A stretch of DNA of 11,389 nt from Gammaproteobacteria bacterium (GTDB lineage: Bacteria; Pseudomonadota; Gammaproteobacteria; Steroidobacterales; Rariloculaceae). Positions 1-7,612 of the stretch are shown in pieces (position 1 is the stretch's first letter; every line of letters begins with the position of its first letter). Position numbers and translations under genes: made by a program. Under the pieces are notes generated by a model. The model worked only from the letters and a program-made list of their open reading frames with translations, was not told where the DNA came from and ran no database searches. The stretch is taken from contig SMWC01000003.1 of assembly GCA_004357505.1 (NCBI GenBank), positions 1 to 11,389 of the forward strand, read 5' to 3'.

Positions 1-1100
1 GTCGCTGGAACGTCGGCGTCTTAGGTGTTCGGCAGGCAGGTTTCGGGGCCGTGGATGAGAGCGACCTCTTCGTCGGCCGCGTCACGGCCAATGTATTCGA
101 AGAATCCAGTGTCGGCATGATCGTAACGGATGGAGATCCGGTTTCGAATTTGGATAACTCGGTCGTGGGCGCCGACTTTCGCTATCGAAATACCCGGCGG
201 CCTTCCGGGCGAACGGTCGAGGGTACCGCGTGGTATCAGCGCTCGGATACCGAAGGTGTTGCGACAGACGAATCTGCCTGGGGGCTCGAGTTCTCGCTGC
301 CGACCAGCGAGGGCTTGTCTTTCACCATGCGCTATGAAGTCGTCGAGGAGAACTTTAATCCCGCTTTGGGCTTCGTGAACCGCACGGGTTATGAGCGAGT
401 GTGGGTTTCGAGCGGTTACCGGTTTCGTCCTGTGGATCGCCCCTGGCTCCGAAGCAACCAGATGTGGCTGTCCGCTTCGCAGTACGACAACAAGGCCACC
501 GGCGAATTGGAGTCACGCTCGTTGAATTTCAGGCCGTTCCGGCTCGAGAACCATCGGGGGGATCAGTATGGGCTGATATTCAGGGCCGAGAAAGAGGTAC
601 TGACCGACCCCTTCGAGATCTCGACCGGCGTCATTATTCCCCCGGGGGAATACAACAACAACAGCGCCTCGATCTCGCTCAACCAGGCATCGGAGCGCGT
701 CGTCGCCCCGAGCTTCTCCATCACAGATGGCGATTTCTATGACGGCCAGAAGCTGACGCTAACGGGAGGCATAGACTGGCGGCCAAGCAGCCGCTGGTAC
801 CTGAACGCCAACTACCAATACAACGACGTCGAGTTGCCGGTTGGAGAATTCACGACTCGGCTCATCCAGCTCCGTGCGAATCTGGCGTTCAACGTCAGGT
901 GGTCGTGGGTGAACTTGCTCCAATACGACAACGTCTCCAACACCGTCGGGCTCAACAGCCGCCTGCGCTTCAATCCCCGAGCCGGAGAAGACCTTCATAT
1001 CGTCTGGAATCATAACTCCGACGCGCTGGCGAGCTTTTCCGGACTGAGCTCGCGTGAATCGGAGATCACGGTCAAGTACAGCCGCACGTTCCGCTTCTGA
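1..1100 (+). CDS. DUF5916 outer-membrane beta-barrel protein, C-terminal part (5' end outside window)
   Basis: The frame is open from base 3, so the GTG at 51 is an internal valine and the gene begins left of the window. The visible 365 residues are the C-terminal portion. The first visible residues (RWNVGVLGVRQ) followed by a segment around VGRVTANVFEESSVGMI resemble the start of the DUF5916 domain, where a strand precedes an R-S-S-x-G-type stretch. The rest is rich in alternating polar/aromatic strands, such as LTLTGGIDWRPSSRWYLNAN, typical of an outer-membrane barrel. It ends in SRTFRF with a terminal Phe, the usual signature for BAM-dependent insertion. In the family, the missing N-terminal half normally carries a CBM9-like carbohydrate-binding domain; that is family knowledge, not seen here. 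Function is unknown; a surface or periplasmic binding role is usually guessed. It converges on the DCC gene, with 36 bases between the two stops and no terminator hairpin visible. Confidence 0.82.
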   Translation, partial: RWNVGVLGVRQAGFGAVDESDLFVGRVTANVFEESSVGMIVTDGDPVSNLDNSVVGADFRYRNTRRPSGRTVEGTAWYQRSDTEGVATDESAWGLEFSLPTSEGLSFTMRYEVVEENFNPALGFVNRTGYERVWVSSGYRFRPVDRPWLRSNQMWLSASQYDNKATGELESRSLNFRPFRLENHRGDQYGLIFRAEKEVLTDPFEISTGVIIPPGEYNNNSASISLNQASERVVAPSFSITDGDFYDGQKLTLTGGIDWRPSSRWYLNANYQYNDVELPVGEFTTRLIQLRANLAFNVRWSWVNLLQYDNVSNTVGLNSRLRFNPRAGEDLHIVWNHNSDALASFSGLSSRESEITVKYSRTFRF

Positions 1101-1136
1101 TGCTCCGAGCTTGAGACGGGCAGTTAGAACCGGGGC

Positions 1137-1544
1137 CTAGAATCTTTCGTGGTTCTCCCGGCCCAGATTGTTGATCTTAGTTCTGCCCAGAGATTTCAAC
1201 AGCAGATTCCGGCCCCATTTCAAGGCAGGATACAGAAGGCGCGACGCTCGTTCGGATTGAAACAGCCAGTAATTGATTCGGTTAAAGTGGCCGGACCGGC
1301 TGCTCATCAGAGCCAATGCATGAATCGCATCCGCGCCATAATAGAGCTCTCCCTGCATTTTCAATACCATTCCCTGATCGATATCCAAGCCAAGGGCAGT
1401 AATCTCAGCCAGCACTTCACTTGATTCTCTGGCGTCTATCAGCTTCAGGTCGCCGGCGGATTCCTCGATCCGCACACGCCGGCAATAGTTCTCGCACACA
1501 GGACATTCCGTGTCGTAAACCAGCAGAATCTTGTCACGGTCCAT
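1137..1544 (-). CDS. DCC-family (DUF393) thiol-disulfide oxidoreductase-like protein
   Basis: A small protein of 135 residues, a normal length for the family. Residues 10-17 read YDTECPVC, the DxxCxxC signature that gives the DCC family its name (usual form DGDCPxC). Cys14 and Cys17 form a thioredoxin-like CxxC pair, and Cys21 is an extra cysteine one turn later. The second half (GADAIHALALMSS, NRINYWLF, LYPALKWGRNLLLKSLGR) matches the conserved C-terminal part of bacterial DUF393 proteins. There is no signal peptide, so it is probably cytoplasmic or loosely membrane-associated through its basic amphipathic C terminus. The biochemical role is not established; a redox function is inferred from the CxxC. 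It starts at ATG with no strong Shine-Dalgarno. It lies 74 bases after the methyltransferase gene on the same strand, and that gap holds a TATAGAAT stretch (1565-1572, read on the - strand) that could be a -10 box, without a good -35. It may therefore be transcribed separately from the operon. Confidence 0.85.
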   Translation of the reverse strand: MDRDKILLVYDTECPVCENYCRRVRIEESAGDLKLIDARESSEVLAEITALGLDIDQGMVLKMQGELYYGADAIHALALMSSRSGHFNRINYWLFQSERASRLLYPALKWGRNLLLKSLGRTKINNLGRENHERF

Positions 1545-1618
1545 CTGAAGTTCTGAGCGGCGCTATTCTATAAAACGCTAACACCGGCAACATTGATACC
1601 TTGAATACTTATTCCGCC

Positions 1619-2206
1619 TCAGCATCCCGCTGTCACGCGGCAGGCGACGAGTTGCGCGAGTGCGGACTGCCCGCCGTCCGGATCCTCGACGATCGCTTCC
1701 CTGTAGAACAGCACCTGCAGCTCTGCTGCGAGCTTAAGCAGTTCATTCGGCGCCATCCGGAAGGCTGGGTCCGAAGGGCCGCTGACCTCACGGTCGGTCA
1801 CCAGGTGCACCTCGCAGAGGAAATGCCCGCCCGCTCGCAGCAGGCGGAGCAGAGTTGGAACCAGCGAGGGCTGCGTATAACGAGCCATGACGATCAGATC
1901 GTAGTTTTGGTTTGGCAATACACAGGACTCCAGATCGGTCTCGGTGCAGGACACTTTCACGCCTCGCGCTTGCGCCGTTTCGCGAAGACGATCGAGTGCG
2001 ACACTCGAGATATCGATCGCATCGACCTCGTAACCCGCCTCTGCGAGATAGACCGAATTGCGGCCTGCGCCACAGGCGACATCGAGAACACGCCCCCGCG
2101 GCAGGCGTGGCAGCCACTCGACGAGTAACTCGGTCGGGTGGGTACGCGCCTGGTAACTCCCTTGCCGATAGCGTGCATCCCATTTGTTGCGGTCGGCCTG
2201 ACTCAT
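1619..2206 (-). CDS. class I SAM-dependent methyltransferase (TehB/UbiG-like fold)
   Basis: Predicted cytoplasmic methyltransferase with a Rossmann-fold core. From the chosen start, motif I (LDVACGAGRN) falls at about residues 41-50. The acidic residue for the SAM ribose lies in AIDIS at about 63-67. A motif-IV-like YDLIVMARY is at about 102-110, and a post-motif strand (GGHFLCEVHLV) follows. The 195-residue length is usual for small stand-alone methyltransferases; the acceptor substrate cannot be deduced. An in-frame GTG at 2212 would add two residues. I prefer the ATG at 2206 because the family commonly begins MS-x-ADR-x-KWDARY and neither start has a clear ribosome binding site. The gene begins 9 bases after the SDR stop codon, so it is almost certainly co-transcribed with it. 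A role in the same pathway as the transporter and MmgE genes is possible but is only inferred from position. Confidence 0.85.
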   Translation of the reverse strand: MSQADRNKWDARYRQGSYQARTHPTELLVEWLPRLPRGRVLDVACGAGRNSVYLAEAGYEVDAIDISSVALDRLRETAQARGVKVSCTETDLESCVLPNQNYDLIVMARYTQPSLVPTLLRLLRAGGHFLCEVHLVTDREVSGPSDPAFRMAPNELLKLAAELQVLFYREAIVEDPDGGQSALAQLVACRVTAGC

Positions 2207-2215
2207 GGACACAGC

Positions 2216-2947
2216 TTACGCCATGTAACGTCCGCCGCTGACGTGCACGGTCTGCCCAGTAACATAGCTGTCGTAAGGATTTGAGAAAGCCAGCACGAGT
2301 CGCGCGACGTCCTCGCAGCTGCCGCGGGCGTTGGCTTCATCATCTTTGAAATGGGCCTGCGGTTGGCCGGCCCTACGCTCGGTATCGATGAGTCCCGGCG
2401 CGACGCAGTTGGCCCGGATCTGACCTAGGCCTTCGGCGGCCAGCGCTTTCGTCAGTCCGACAATGCCGGCCTTGGCTGCAATAACCGGCGCGCGATCCTT
2501 GGCCGGGCGATGCGCGCTCAGACCACCGATATTGACGATCGCGCCTTTTCGATTCGTCGGTAGGCGGCGAAACAATTCCCGGCAGGTCAGAAAGGGACCG
2601 GTGAGCATGATGTCGAGCACCGTGCTCCAGGTCTCCAGGCTCGTGTCCATGAACGGTCCATGGGGGCGAAACCCCGGCCCATTGACGAGTATCGAAACCG
2701 CGCCGAGCTTCTGCTCCGCATGGTCGAATGCGCCGCTCACGGCTGCCTCGTCGGTGATATCAGCCACGAGACCCGTGGTCTTGCCCTCAGCGGCGCCAAG
2801 CTCGGTCAGCGCGTGTGCCAGCGCCGCGGAGTCCGAGCCGCCGACCACGCACACGTTCGCGCCGGCTCCGCGCAGCGCCTTGGCGACAGCGAGCCCAATG
2901 TTGCGCGTGCCGCCCACCACCAGGGCGGTCTCACCTTCCAGATTCAC
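2216..2947 (-). CDS. short-chain dehydrogenase/reductase (SDR) homologue lacking the catalytic Ser and Tyr
   Basis: A classical-length SDR with a recognisable Rossmann fold. Numbered from the GTG start, the nucleotide-binding turn VGGTRNIG is at residues 11-18, an acidic VADITD follows the third strand, and NGPG at 89-92 replaces the usual NNAG. The C-terminal VAPGLIDTE and VTGQTVHVSGG are typical. The active site is abnormal. The YxxxK motif reads VIAAK (155-159), keeping the lysine but replacing tyrosine with valine, and the position 13 residues upstream that should be serine is Gly142 (Ser144 lies two residues later). The fold is clear but ordinary SDR oxidoreduction is doubtful. I chose the GTG at 2947 because GAGGGA sits 7 bases upstream and it gives the usual MNLEGxTALVxGG start. 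A TTG at 2968 would add seven residues. It follows the MmgE gene by 36 bases and precedes the methyltransferase by 9, so it is within the operon. Confidence 0.85.
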   Translation of the reverse strand: MNLEGETALVVGGTRNIGLAVAKALRGAGANVCVVGGSDSAALAHALTELGAAEGKTTGLVADITDEAAVSGAFDHAEQKLGAVSILVNGPGFRPHGPFMDTSLETWSTVLDIMLTGPFLTCRELFRRLPTNRKGAIVNIGGLSAHRPAKDRAPVIAAKAGIVGLTKALAAEGLGQIRANCVAPGLIDTERRAGQPQAHFKDDEANARGSCEDVARLVLAFSNPYDSYVTGQTVHVSGGRYMA

Positions 2948-2954
2948 ATTAGTG

Positions 2955-2960
2955 TCCCTC
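2955..2960 (-). promoter_or_regulatory. ribosome binding site deciding the SDR start
   Basis: Reading the - strand, GAGGGA ends 7 bases before the GTG at 2947. A weaker AAAGGA at 2980-2985, overlapping the MmgE stop codon, would serve the TTG at 2968 with an 11-base spacing. The first has the better match and spacing. Confidence 0.5.
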
Positions 2961-2983
2961 GCGGCCAATCGATCATTCGTCCT

Positions 2984-4429
2984 TTAACGTGAGAGTAGCG
3001 TCGTGAGTTCGCGTACGGAAGCGACGTCTTCCAACGCTCGAATCATGTCGATGACAGCTTCGGTGCGGTTGTCCGGCCAATCAGCGAACTCCGCGCAACC
3101 CCGGAATTTGTCCGCAACTTCGTCATAGCTCATGGGGTTCGTGGGGCTACCCTTGCCGAAGTCGGCACGTCCGGAAATCGTTCGTCCATCGTGAAGATTG
3201 ATATCGATAATCGTGGTCATCTTATCGTAACCTGCTGCTTCGGCCTCCGCATGCTCGCTGAAGTTCACGCGGCTGATCAATTCCTGTACATCGGCACGAT
3301 TCACCACTTCGTCGGTAAATTCGGGTAGAGCACCGCGTCTCTCCAGCAGCAGAATTGCCATGCAGAATTCCATCGAGAACTTGGCCTGTAACTCGTCCGT
3401 CGGTCGATGATGAATTAATGCGTTGGGCATGTTGTGGTTCGTGCCCACATCGACGCTGGAGACATCTTCCGCTTTGATGTCATATTTCAGAATCAGTTCG
3501 AGCATCTTCGTCATGCCGGGATGCGTAAGGGAGCCGGAGGGGTTCGGTTTGATAGAAATGCCCGGCTCGATAAAGGTCCAGGGATTACCGAGCTTGGCCT
3601 GCAGCGCGTCCAGCGAATAACCGCCGCCATGGGCTTGAAAGAACCCGCGGGGGGATTCCAGGATCTTATCGGTCGCGGTCCAGCCTGCTCTGGCGAAGTC
3701 AGCTGCGACCACACCGGCCTCCGCGGCCCGCCCGGCATGGAAAGGCTTGGTCATAGTGCCGAAGTTCTCTCGCAGACCTGCCGCCTGACTCCCCGCGATG
3801 GCGAGTGCACGCAACGTTGTCTCGATGTCCAACTCGTACAGCTTCGCGACGGCAGCAGCCGAGGCAAACACACCACACGTGGCTGTCGTGTGAAAGCCAT
3901 GTTGGTAATGTCTCGGTGACATCGCCTCGGCAATTTTTGCTTCCACCTCTACACCGATGTTATAGGCCAGGATCAGATCACGACCGGAGAGATCACCGTT
4001 CTCGGCTATGGCCAGCGCGGCGGGCAGGCAGGGGGCGGTCGGGTGGGTGAGCAGTCCGTAGACACGATCCGGGCCGACCGCCAATTGGGTATCGTCATAG
4101 TCGTCCGCGTGCATTGCCACGCCGTTGGCAAACGCAGAGAATCGTTCCAGCATTCGCAGGCTCGTGCCGAGCACCGTTGTGTTTCCGCGCAGGCCCTGGC
4201 CCAGCAAGTACTCTTGCACCAGCCGGCCGCTCTCGGCGACGGAGCCCGACAAGGCCAGACCCAGTCCATCCAGTATCGACTTGCTACTGAGATCGAGCAG
4301 TTCTTGCGGCAACTCGGCAAAGCCTGTATCGACGACGAACGATGCGACTTCCCGCGTCAGGTTCTCGCCGTGGCGGGACTCGATATCGGGCGTGAAGCGC
4401 TGGATCTCAACATCGCTACCGCCTGTCAT
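2984..4429 (-). CDS. MmgE/PrpD family protein (carboxylate dehydratase/decarboxylase/isomerase-like)
   Basis: A full-length member (481 residues) of the MmgE/PrpD family, which includes 2-methylcitrate dehydratase, cis-aconitate decarboxylase and iminodisuccinate epimerase. The helical domain contains the hallmark NGVAMHADDYDDT (102-114), then a short insertion and THPTAP (128-133). KPFHAG (228-233) and KPNPSGSLTHP (294-304) are the further active-site segments. By alignment from memory with cis-aconitate decarboxylase, Asp110, Thr114, His129 and Lys228 would match its active-site Asp, Thr, His and Lys, so the site looks intact. The protein is cytoplasmic with no signal peptide. It starts at ATG, 55 bases after tctA, and is followed by the SDR. 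No prpB, prpC or acnD homologue lies in the window, so a methylcitrate-cycle role is not supported. An organic acid brought in by the adjacent TTT transporter is the likely substrate, by inference from context. Confidence 0.92.
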   Translation of the reverse strand: MTGGSDVEIQRFTPDIESRHGENLTREVASFVVDTGFAELPQELLDLSSKSILDGLGLALSGSVAESGRLVQEYLLGQGLRGNTTVLGTSLRMLERFSAFANGVAMHADDYDDTQLAVGPDRVYGLLTHPTAPCLPAALAIAENGDLSGRDLILAYNIGVEVEAKIAEAMSPRHYQHGFHTTATCGVFASAAAVAKLYELDIETTLRALAIAGSQAAGLRENFGTMTKPFHAGRAAEAGVVAADFARAGWTATDKILESPRGFFQAHGGGYSLDALQAKLGNPWTFIEPGISIKPNPSGSLTHPGMTKMLELILKYDIKAEDVSSVDVGTNHNMPNALIHHRPTDELQAKFSMEFCMAILLLERRGALPEFTDEVVNRADVQELISRVNFSEHAEAEAAGYDKMTTIIDINLHDGRTISGRADFGKGSPTNPMSYDEVADKFRGCAEFADWPDNRTEAVIDMIRALEDVASVRELTTLLSR

Positions 4430-4484
4430 GGATCGATCTCTGTGGAGTCATTGATTGGATGGAGTGAATCGCGCTGTTGTGAGT

Positions 4485-5987
4485 CTAGGCTGTTCTACGG
4501 TTCCGCGGAAGAAGTCTGCCGATTGCCGCGCGCGTTGGAGCCCAAAGAACGCTTATGCTTGCGAGACCGAGAAAGACCAGTGCGATGGGCCGGCCGAGAA
4601 ATCCGGTCCACTGCTGATCGAAGATGATCAATGATTGCGCTAACGACGATTCAACGAGACCGCCGAGCACCAACCCCATAATAATCGGTGCCGGAGCGAA
4701 CCCGTGGCGCTTCAAAACGAAGCCGAGCAGGCCGGCGAGCATCATGACCCAAACATCGATGACGGACTGCTCCAGGCCGTAGGCACCGACGAAACACAAC
4801 GCAAAGACCGTCGGCCACAGTAGTGTCGGCGGCACCAGGCTGATACGCGAAAAGATCTTCGCGCCAGCGAGGCCGACGAACAGAAACAAAACATTCGCTA
4901 GCAGCATGGCGAAGAAGATGCCGTACAGCAGCCCCGGCTGCTCGTCGAAAAGGTAGGGGCCGGGCCGCAACCCGTGGACCTGGAGCCCCCCGAGGATCAC
5001 GGCTGCGGTTGCACTGCCCGGAATGCCCAGCGCTAGCGTCGGCACCATCGCCCCGCCGGTCGCCGCATTGTTGGCGGCCTCCGGGCCGGCGACGCCCTCT
5101 ATCGCGCCCTTGCCGAATTCCTCCGGCTCATCCGACCAGCGTTTGGCCTCGTTGTAACCGATCATCGCTGCCATCGTCGCACCTTCGGCCGGTAGCACGC
5201 CGATAAACGTGCCGATGACACTGGAGCGCAGTATGGTGCCCTTGACGCGGCGCAGATCGTCGAGCGACGGAAGCTTGACCGCAGATAGACGGACGCCGAA
5301 CTTCTCCTGGCCGAGTTTTTGCGCTTGACTCAGTAACTCGGTAACGGCGAACAGTCCGATGAGTACGGGAATGAAATGGATGCCGTCACTGAGCTCCGGC
5401 ACGCCGAATGTAAAGCGCTCGACGCCGGTAGTCAGATCCACTCCGACCGTCGCGATGAGCAGACCTAAACAGCCGCCAATCAGATTCTTTACAGGCGCTT
5501 CAGCGCTAATCGACGCCAGCATCGATAAGCCGAATATGGCGAGTGCGAAATATTCGGGTGGGCCGAAGCTATACGCGATCCGCGCCAAAAACGGCGCTGC
5601 GAACAGCAACACGATCACGCTGAATATGCCGCCACTGGACGACGCGATTGCCGCGATGCCGAGCGCGCGTCCAGCTTCGCCTTTCACTGCCATGGGGTAG
5701 CCGTCGAAGGCCGTAGCCGCTGCGGGAGGAGCACCTGGCGCGTTGATCAGGATGGCGGTTATCGAGCCGCCATAGGTGCCGGCGCAATAAAGCGCGGCGA
5801 GCAGGGAGATTGCGGGGACGGGATCGAGGTACAACGAAAATGGCAGCAGGAGCGCGATCGCCATCGACGACGACAGGCCCGGCAGCGCGCCGACGACGAC
5901 GCCCGCTACGGTGCCGAGGATGATCAGCCCGATGACAAGCGGATCGGTGAAAACCGGGAGCGCATACTCGAGTCCAGGTAATCCCAT
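4485..5987 (-). CDS. tctA: tripartite tricarboxylate transporter permease, large subunit TctA
   Basis: The large membrane subunit of a TTT-family secondary importer for carboxylates. From the ATG at 5987 it is exactly 500 residues, the family norm. It has many hydrophobic helices, such as 17-34, 120-135, 355-378 and 408-425. Two family signature regions are present: GALPGLSSSMAIALLLP (33-49) with YGGSITAILINAPG (72-85) and FDGYP (94-98), and GVLPAEGATMAAMIGYNEAK (263-282) with EGVAGPEAANNAATGG (297-312) and LGIPGSATAAV (320-330). The second LPG loop reads LPAEGA, a variant. An in-frame extension up to 6119 adds 44 non-hydrophobic residues that overlap tctB and is rejected. The gene begins 2 bases after the tctB stop with no obvious Shine-Dalgarno, so it is probably translated by coupling to tctB. 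MmgE follows after 55 bases. Confidence 0.95.
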   Translation of the reverse strand: MGLPGLEYALPVFTDPLVIGLIILGTVAGVVVGALPGLSSSMAIALLLPFSLYLDPVPAISLLAALYCAGTYGGSITAILINAPGAPPAAATAFDGYPMAVKGEAGRALGIAAIASSSGGIFSVIVLLFAAPFLARIAYSFGPPEYFALAIFGLSMLASISAEAPVKNLIGGCLGLLIATVGVDLTTGVERFTFGVPELSDGIHFIPVLIGLFAVTELLSQAQKLGQEKFGVRLSAVKLPSLDDLRRVKGTILRSSVIGTFIGVLPAEGATMAAMIGYNEAKRWSDEPEEFGKGAIEGVAGPEAANNAATGGAMVPTLALGIPGSATAAVILGGLQVHGLRPGPYLFDEQPGLLYGIFFAMLLANVLFLFVGLAGAKIFSRISLVPPTLLWPTVFALCFVGAYGLEQSVIDVWVMMLAGLLGFVLKRHGFAPAPIIMGLVLGGLVESSLAQSLIIFDQQWTGFLGRPIALVFLGLASISVLWAPTRAAIGRLLPRNRRTA

Positions 5988-5989
5988 GG

Positions 5990-6445
5990 TCAGAGGAGCC
6001 AGTCCAGAAGTAGTCCGGGCGGAAAGCGTATGCCGAGCGCTGCGCTGAAAATCAGATAGATGGCCGCAGGCAGCCCCAACGCAAGAATCCCGAGCGGACG
6101 CCAGCGCCGTTCTCCCCATGCGACCGGCAGCGCGATAGCGATTAGACCGAGGGTCAGCAGCGTTCCGAGTAACCCGACCAACACGCCGGCAAGGACGATG
6201 ATCGATGCAGTAATCAGAACCGCCGGCTTGATACGGGCTCTAATTTCTCGACTTTTCCCTAGTCCGTTGAAGATCAGCGCAACGCTGAGAATCGCAACAA
6301 GGCTTATGATCAGGCGCGGGAAAAACGTCGGTGGTACATTCTGGGACAGCATGGCCGGTACTTCAGGGAAGCCGGTCGTCAACCAGTAGACGATCGCGCA
6401 GAGCGCAAGTAATACGACGCCGACGTATGTATCCTGGTGCTTCAT
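5990..6445 (-). CDS. tctB: tripartite tricarboxylate transporter small membrane subunit TctB
   Basis: The small membrane subunit of the TTT importer, 151 residues from the ATG at 6445 (MKHQDTYVGVV). Hydrophobic segments at about 7-24, 43-60, 74-108 (probably two helices) and 116-136 give the usual four to five helices. PPTFFPR (38-44) between the first two is the conserved TctB loop preceding the second helix. The open frame extends to a TTG at 6535, but the extra 30 residues are not TctB-like, so the ATG is preferred even though its ribosome binding site is weak. The stop is 2 bases before tctA. The 168-base gap from tctC is large for this operon. It contains a TTGTCT...TATACA pair (6493-6498 and 6467-6472 on the - strand) whose 20-base spacing is too long for a convincing promoter, and no terminator hairpin. 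Confidence 0.9.
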   Translation of the reverse strand: MKHQDTYVGVVLLALCAIVYWLTTGFPEVPAMLSQNVPPTFFPRLIISLVAILSVALIFNGLGKSREIRARIKPAVLITASIIVLAGVLVGLLGTLLTLGLIAIALPVAWGERRWRPLGILALGLPAAIYLIFSAALGIRFPPGLLLDWLL

Positions 6446-6613
6446 TCGGACTATCGCCCAGCAGCCTGTATAAAAAGACTCAGGCGAGCGCAAGACAAGG
6501 CCAGAATCGACGAGAAAGCGCAGTGTACACCCCAATTTGTCGTTGCGCGGTCCCGTATTTGGAATCGATTCTTAACGCCGTATTGTGCCGTCTGAGGCTT
6601 TTTCCAAATTAAG

Positions 6614-7591
6614 CTACTCCTCTTCAATGATGCCAAGGTCGATCATGGCTTGCCTAGCATCGACATAGAGGCGCTGAATCTGCGCGTTCCATACCTCCCG
6701 TCCGGCGATACCGCTAGAATCCAGGCCCGAGCCCCGTAGATAGGACTGATACGCTTCTTGTCGCATGCCCGCCAGCATCCCCGACTCCAAAGTCTGAATT
6801 CGATCTTCGGGTACGCCCTTGAGAACGACATAGCCTCTAATCGTGGAATACACGACGTCGTAGCCGAGCTCAACGGTTGTGGGAACATCCGGGATCAGTG
6901 CCAGACGTTCTTTCGCCATGACGGCAAGCGCGCGAAAGTCTCCGCGTTGTATCTGCCCCAACGCCTCGGTGAGGTTTAGAGCGGCCGCGTCGATGTTACC
7001 GCCCATCAGGTTCGTCACGATCTCGCCGCCACCCGAAAAGGGCACGACGCTGAGCTGCGTCGCCGCGACCTGCGCGAGAATCGCTCCCGCAACATGATCG
7101 ATGCCACCGATCTGAGCCGAGCCCCATTTGATCGAACGACGACGGCCCAGTTCGATGAGATCATTGAGCGACTTGACGTCGCTGTCCTGACGAACCATAA
7201 CGACGAGGGGGTCATCGGTCGCCCGTACTACGCCGACCAGATCATCGATGGTCAGGGGCCCCTGACCGCGAGCGATGGCGAATAGATGGGTCGGCGTAAT
7301 TGCCATGACAGTGTAGCCGTCACGGGGCCGATTATTCACATAGTTCATCGCCACGATGCCGCTGCCACCGGTCTTAGGCACCACGGCCATGGAGACGCCG
7401 AGTGCTGACCGGGCTCCCAACAACATCGCGCGTGCCGTGGCGTCGGTACCACCTCCCGGGGAGGCGTGCGTAACGACGTTGATGGGTCGCGTCGGGAACA
7501 CATCCTGCGCCGCACAGACGGTAGTTGCCAGCCATACGATGCTGCCGGCGAGGGCTGGTAACGCGTGGGCGGCGATCTGACTCGGCTTCAT
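6614..7591 (-). CDS. tctC: tripartite tricarboxylate transporter substrate-binding protein TctC (Bug family), secreted to the periplasm
   Basis: The periplasmic receptor of the TTT importer, 325 residues from the ATG at 7591. A signal peptide is visible: a short N terminus with one Lys, a hydrophobic core around ALPALAGSIVWLATTV (10-25), and an Ala-x-Ala-type cleavage near CAAQD (26-30). The mature protein begins FPTRPINVV, and PGGGTD (45-50) is the conserved ligand-carboxylate loop of Bug proteins. Further family motifs are VVPKTGGSGIVAMNYV (70-85), DGYTVM (91-96), PFSGGGE (184-190) and IPDVPTTVELGYD (233-245). The open frame runs 102 codons further upstream, but that part is proline- and arginine-rich, would bury the signal peptide and overlaps the divergent peptidase gene, so it is rejected. 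It is the promoter-proximal gene of the cluster. Its ligand, presumably a di- or tricarboxylate, cannot be told from sequence. Confidence 0.93.
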   Translation of the reverse strand: MKPSQIAAHALPALAGSIVWLATTVCAAQDVFPTRPINVVTHASPGGGTDATARAMLLGARSALGVSMAVVPKTGGSGIVAMNYVNNRPRDGYTVMAITPTHLFAIARGQGPLTIDDLVGVVRATDDPLVVMVRQDSDVKSLNDLIELGRRRSIKWGSAQIGGIDHVAGAILAQVAATQLSVVPFSGGGEIVTNLMGGNIDAAALNLTEALGQIQRGDFRALAVMAKERLALIPDVPTTVELGYDVVYSTIRGYVVLKGVPEDRIQTLESGMLAGMRQEAYQSYLRGSGLDSSGIAGREVWNAQIQRLYVDARQAMIDLGIIEEE

Positions 7592-7612
7592 GGGGGCGAC
7601 TCTAGCATGCCA

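Noticed and set aside
1601..2241. Long + strand open frames opposite the methyltransferase
   Set aside because: Shadows of the - strand gene, which has clear SAM-binding motifs. Their translations are Arg/His-rich and show no domain.
2984..4429. Naming the MmgE family gene prpD
   Set aside because: No methylcitrate-cycle neighbours are present, and the family has several activities that cannot be told apart by the motifs alone.
5988..6119. 44-codon upstream extension of tctA
   Set aside because: It lies inside tctB in another frame and has no membrane or family character. The ATG at 5987 gives the standard 500 residues.
6467..6498. Possible tctB promoter TTGTCT / TATACA
   Set aside because: The 20-base spacing is too long and the -35 match is weak, so it is not supported as a feature.
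6446..6535. 30-codon TTG-started extension of tctB
   Set aside because: Not TctB-like. The ATG at 6445 begins directly before the first membrane helix.
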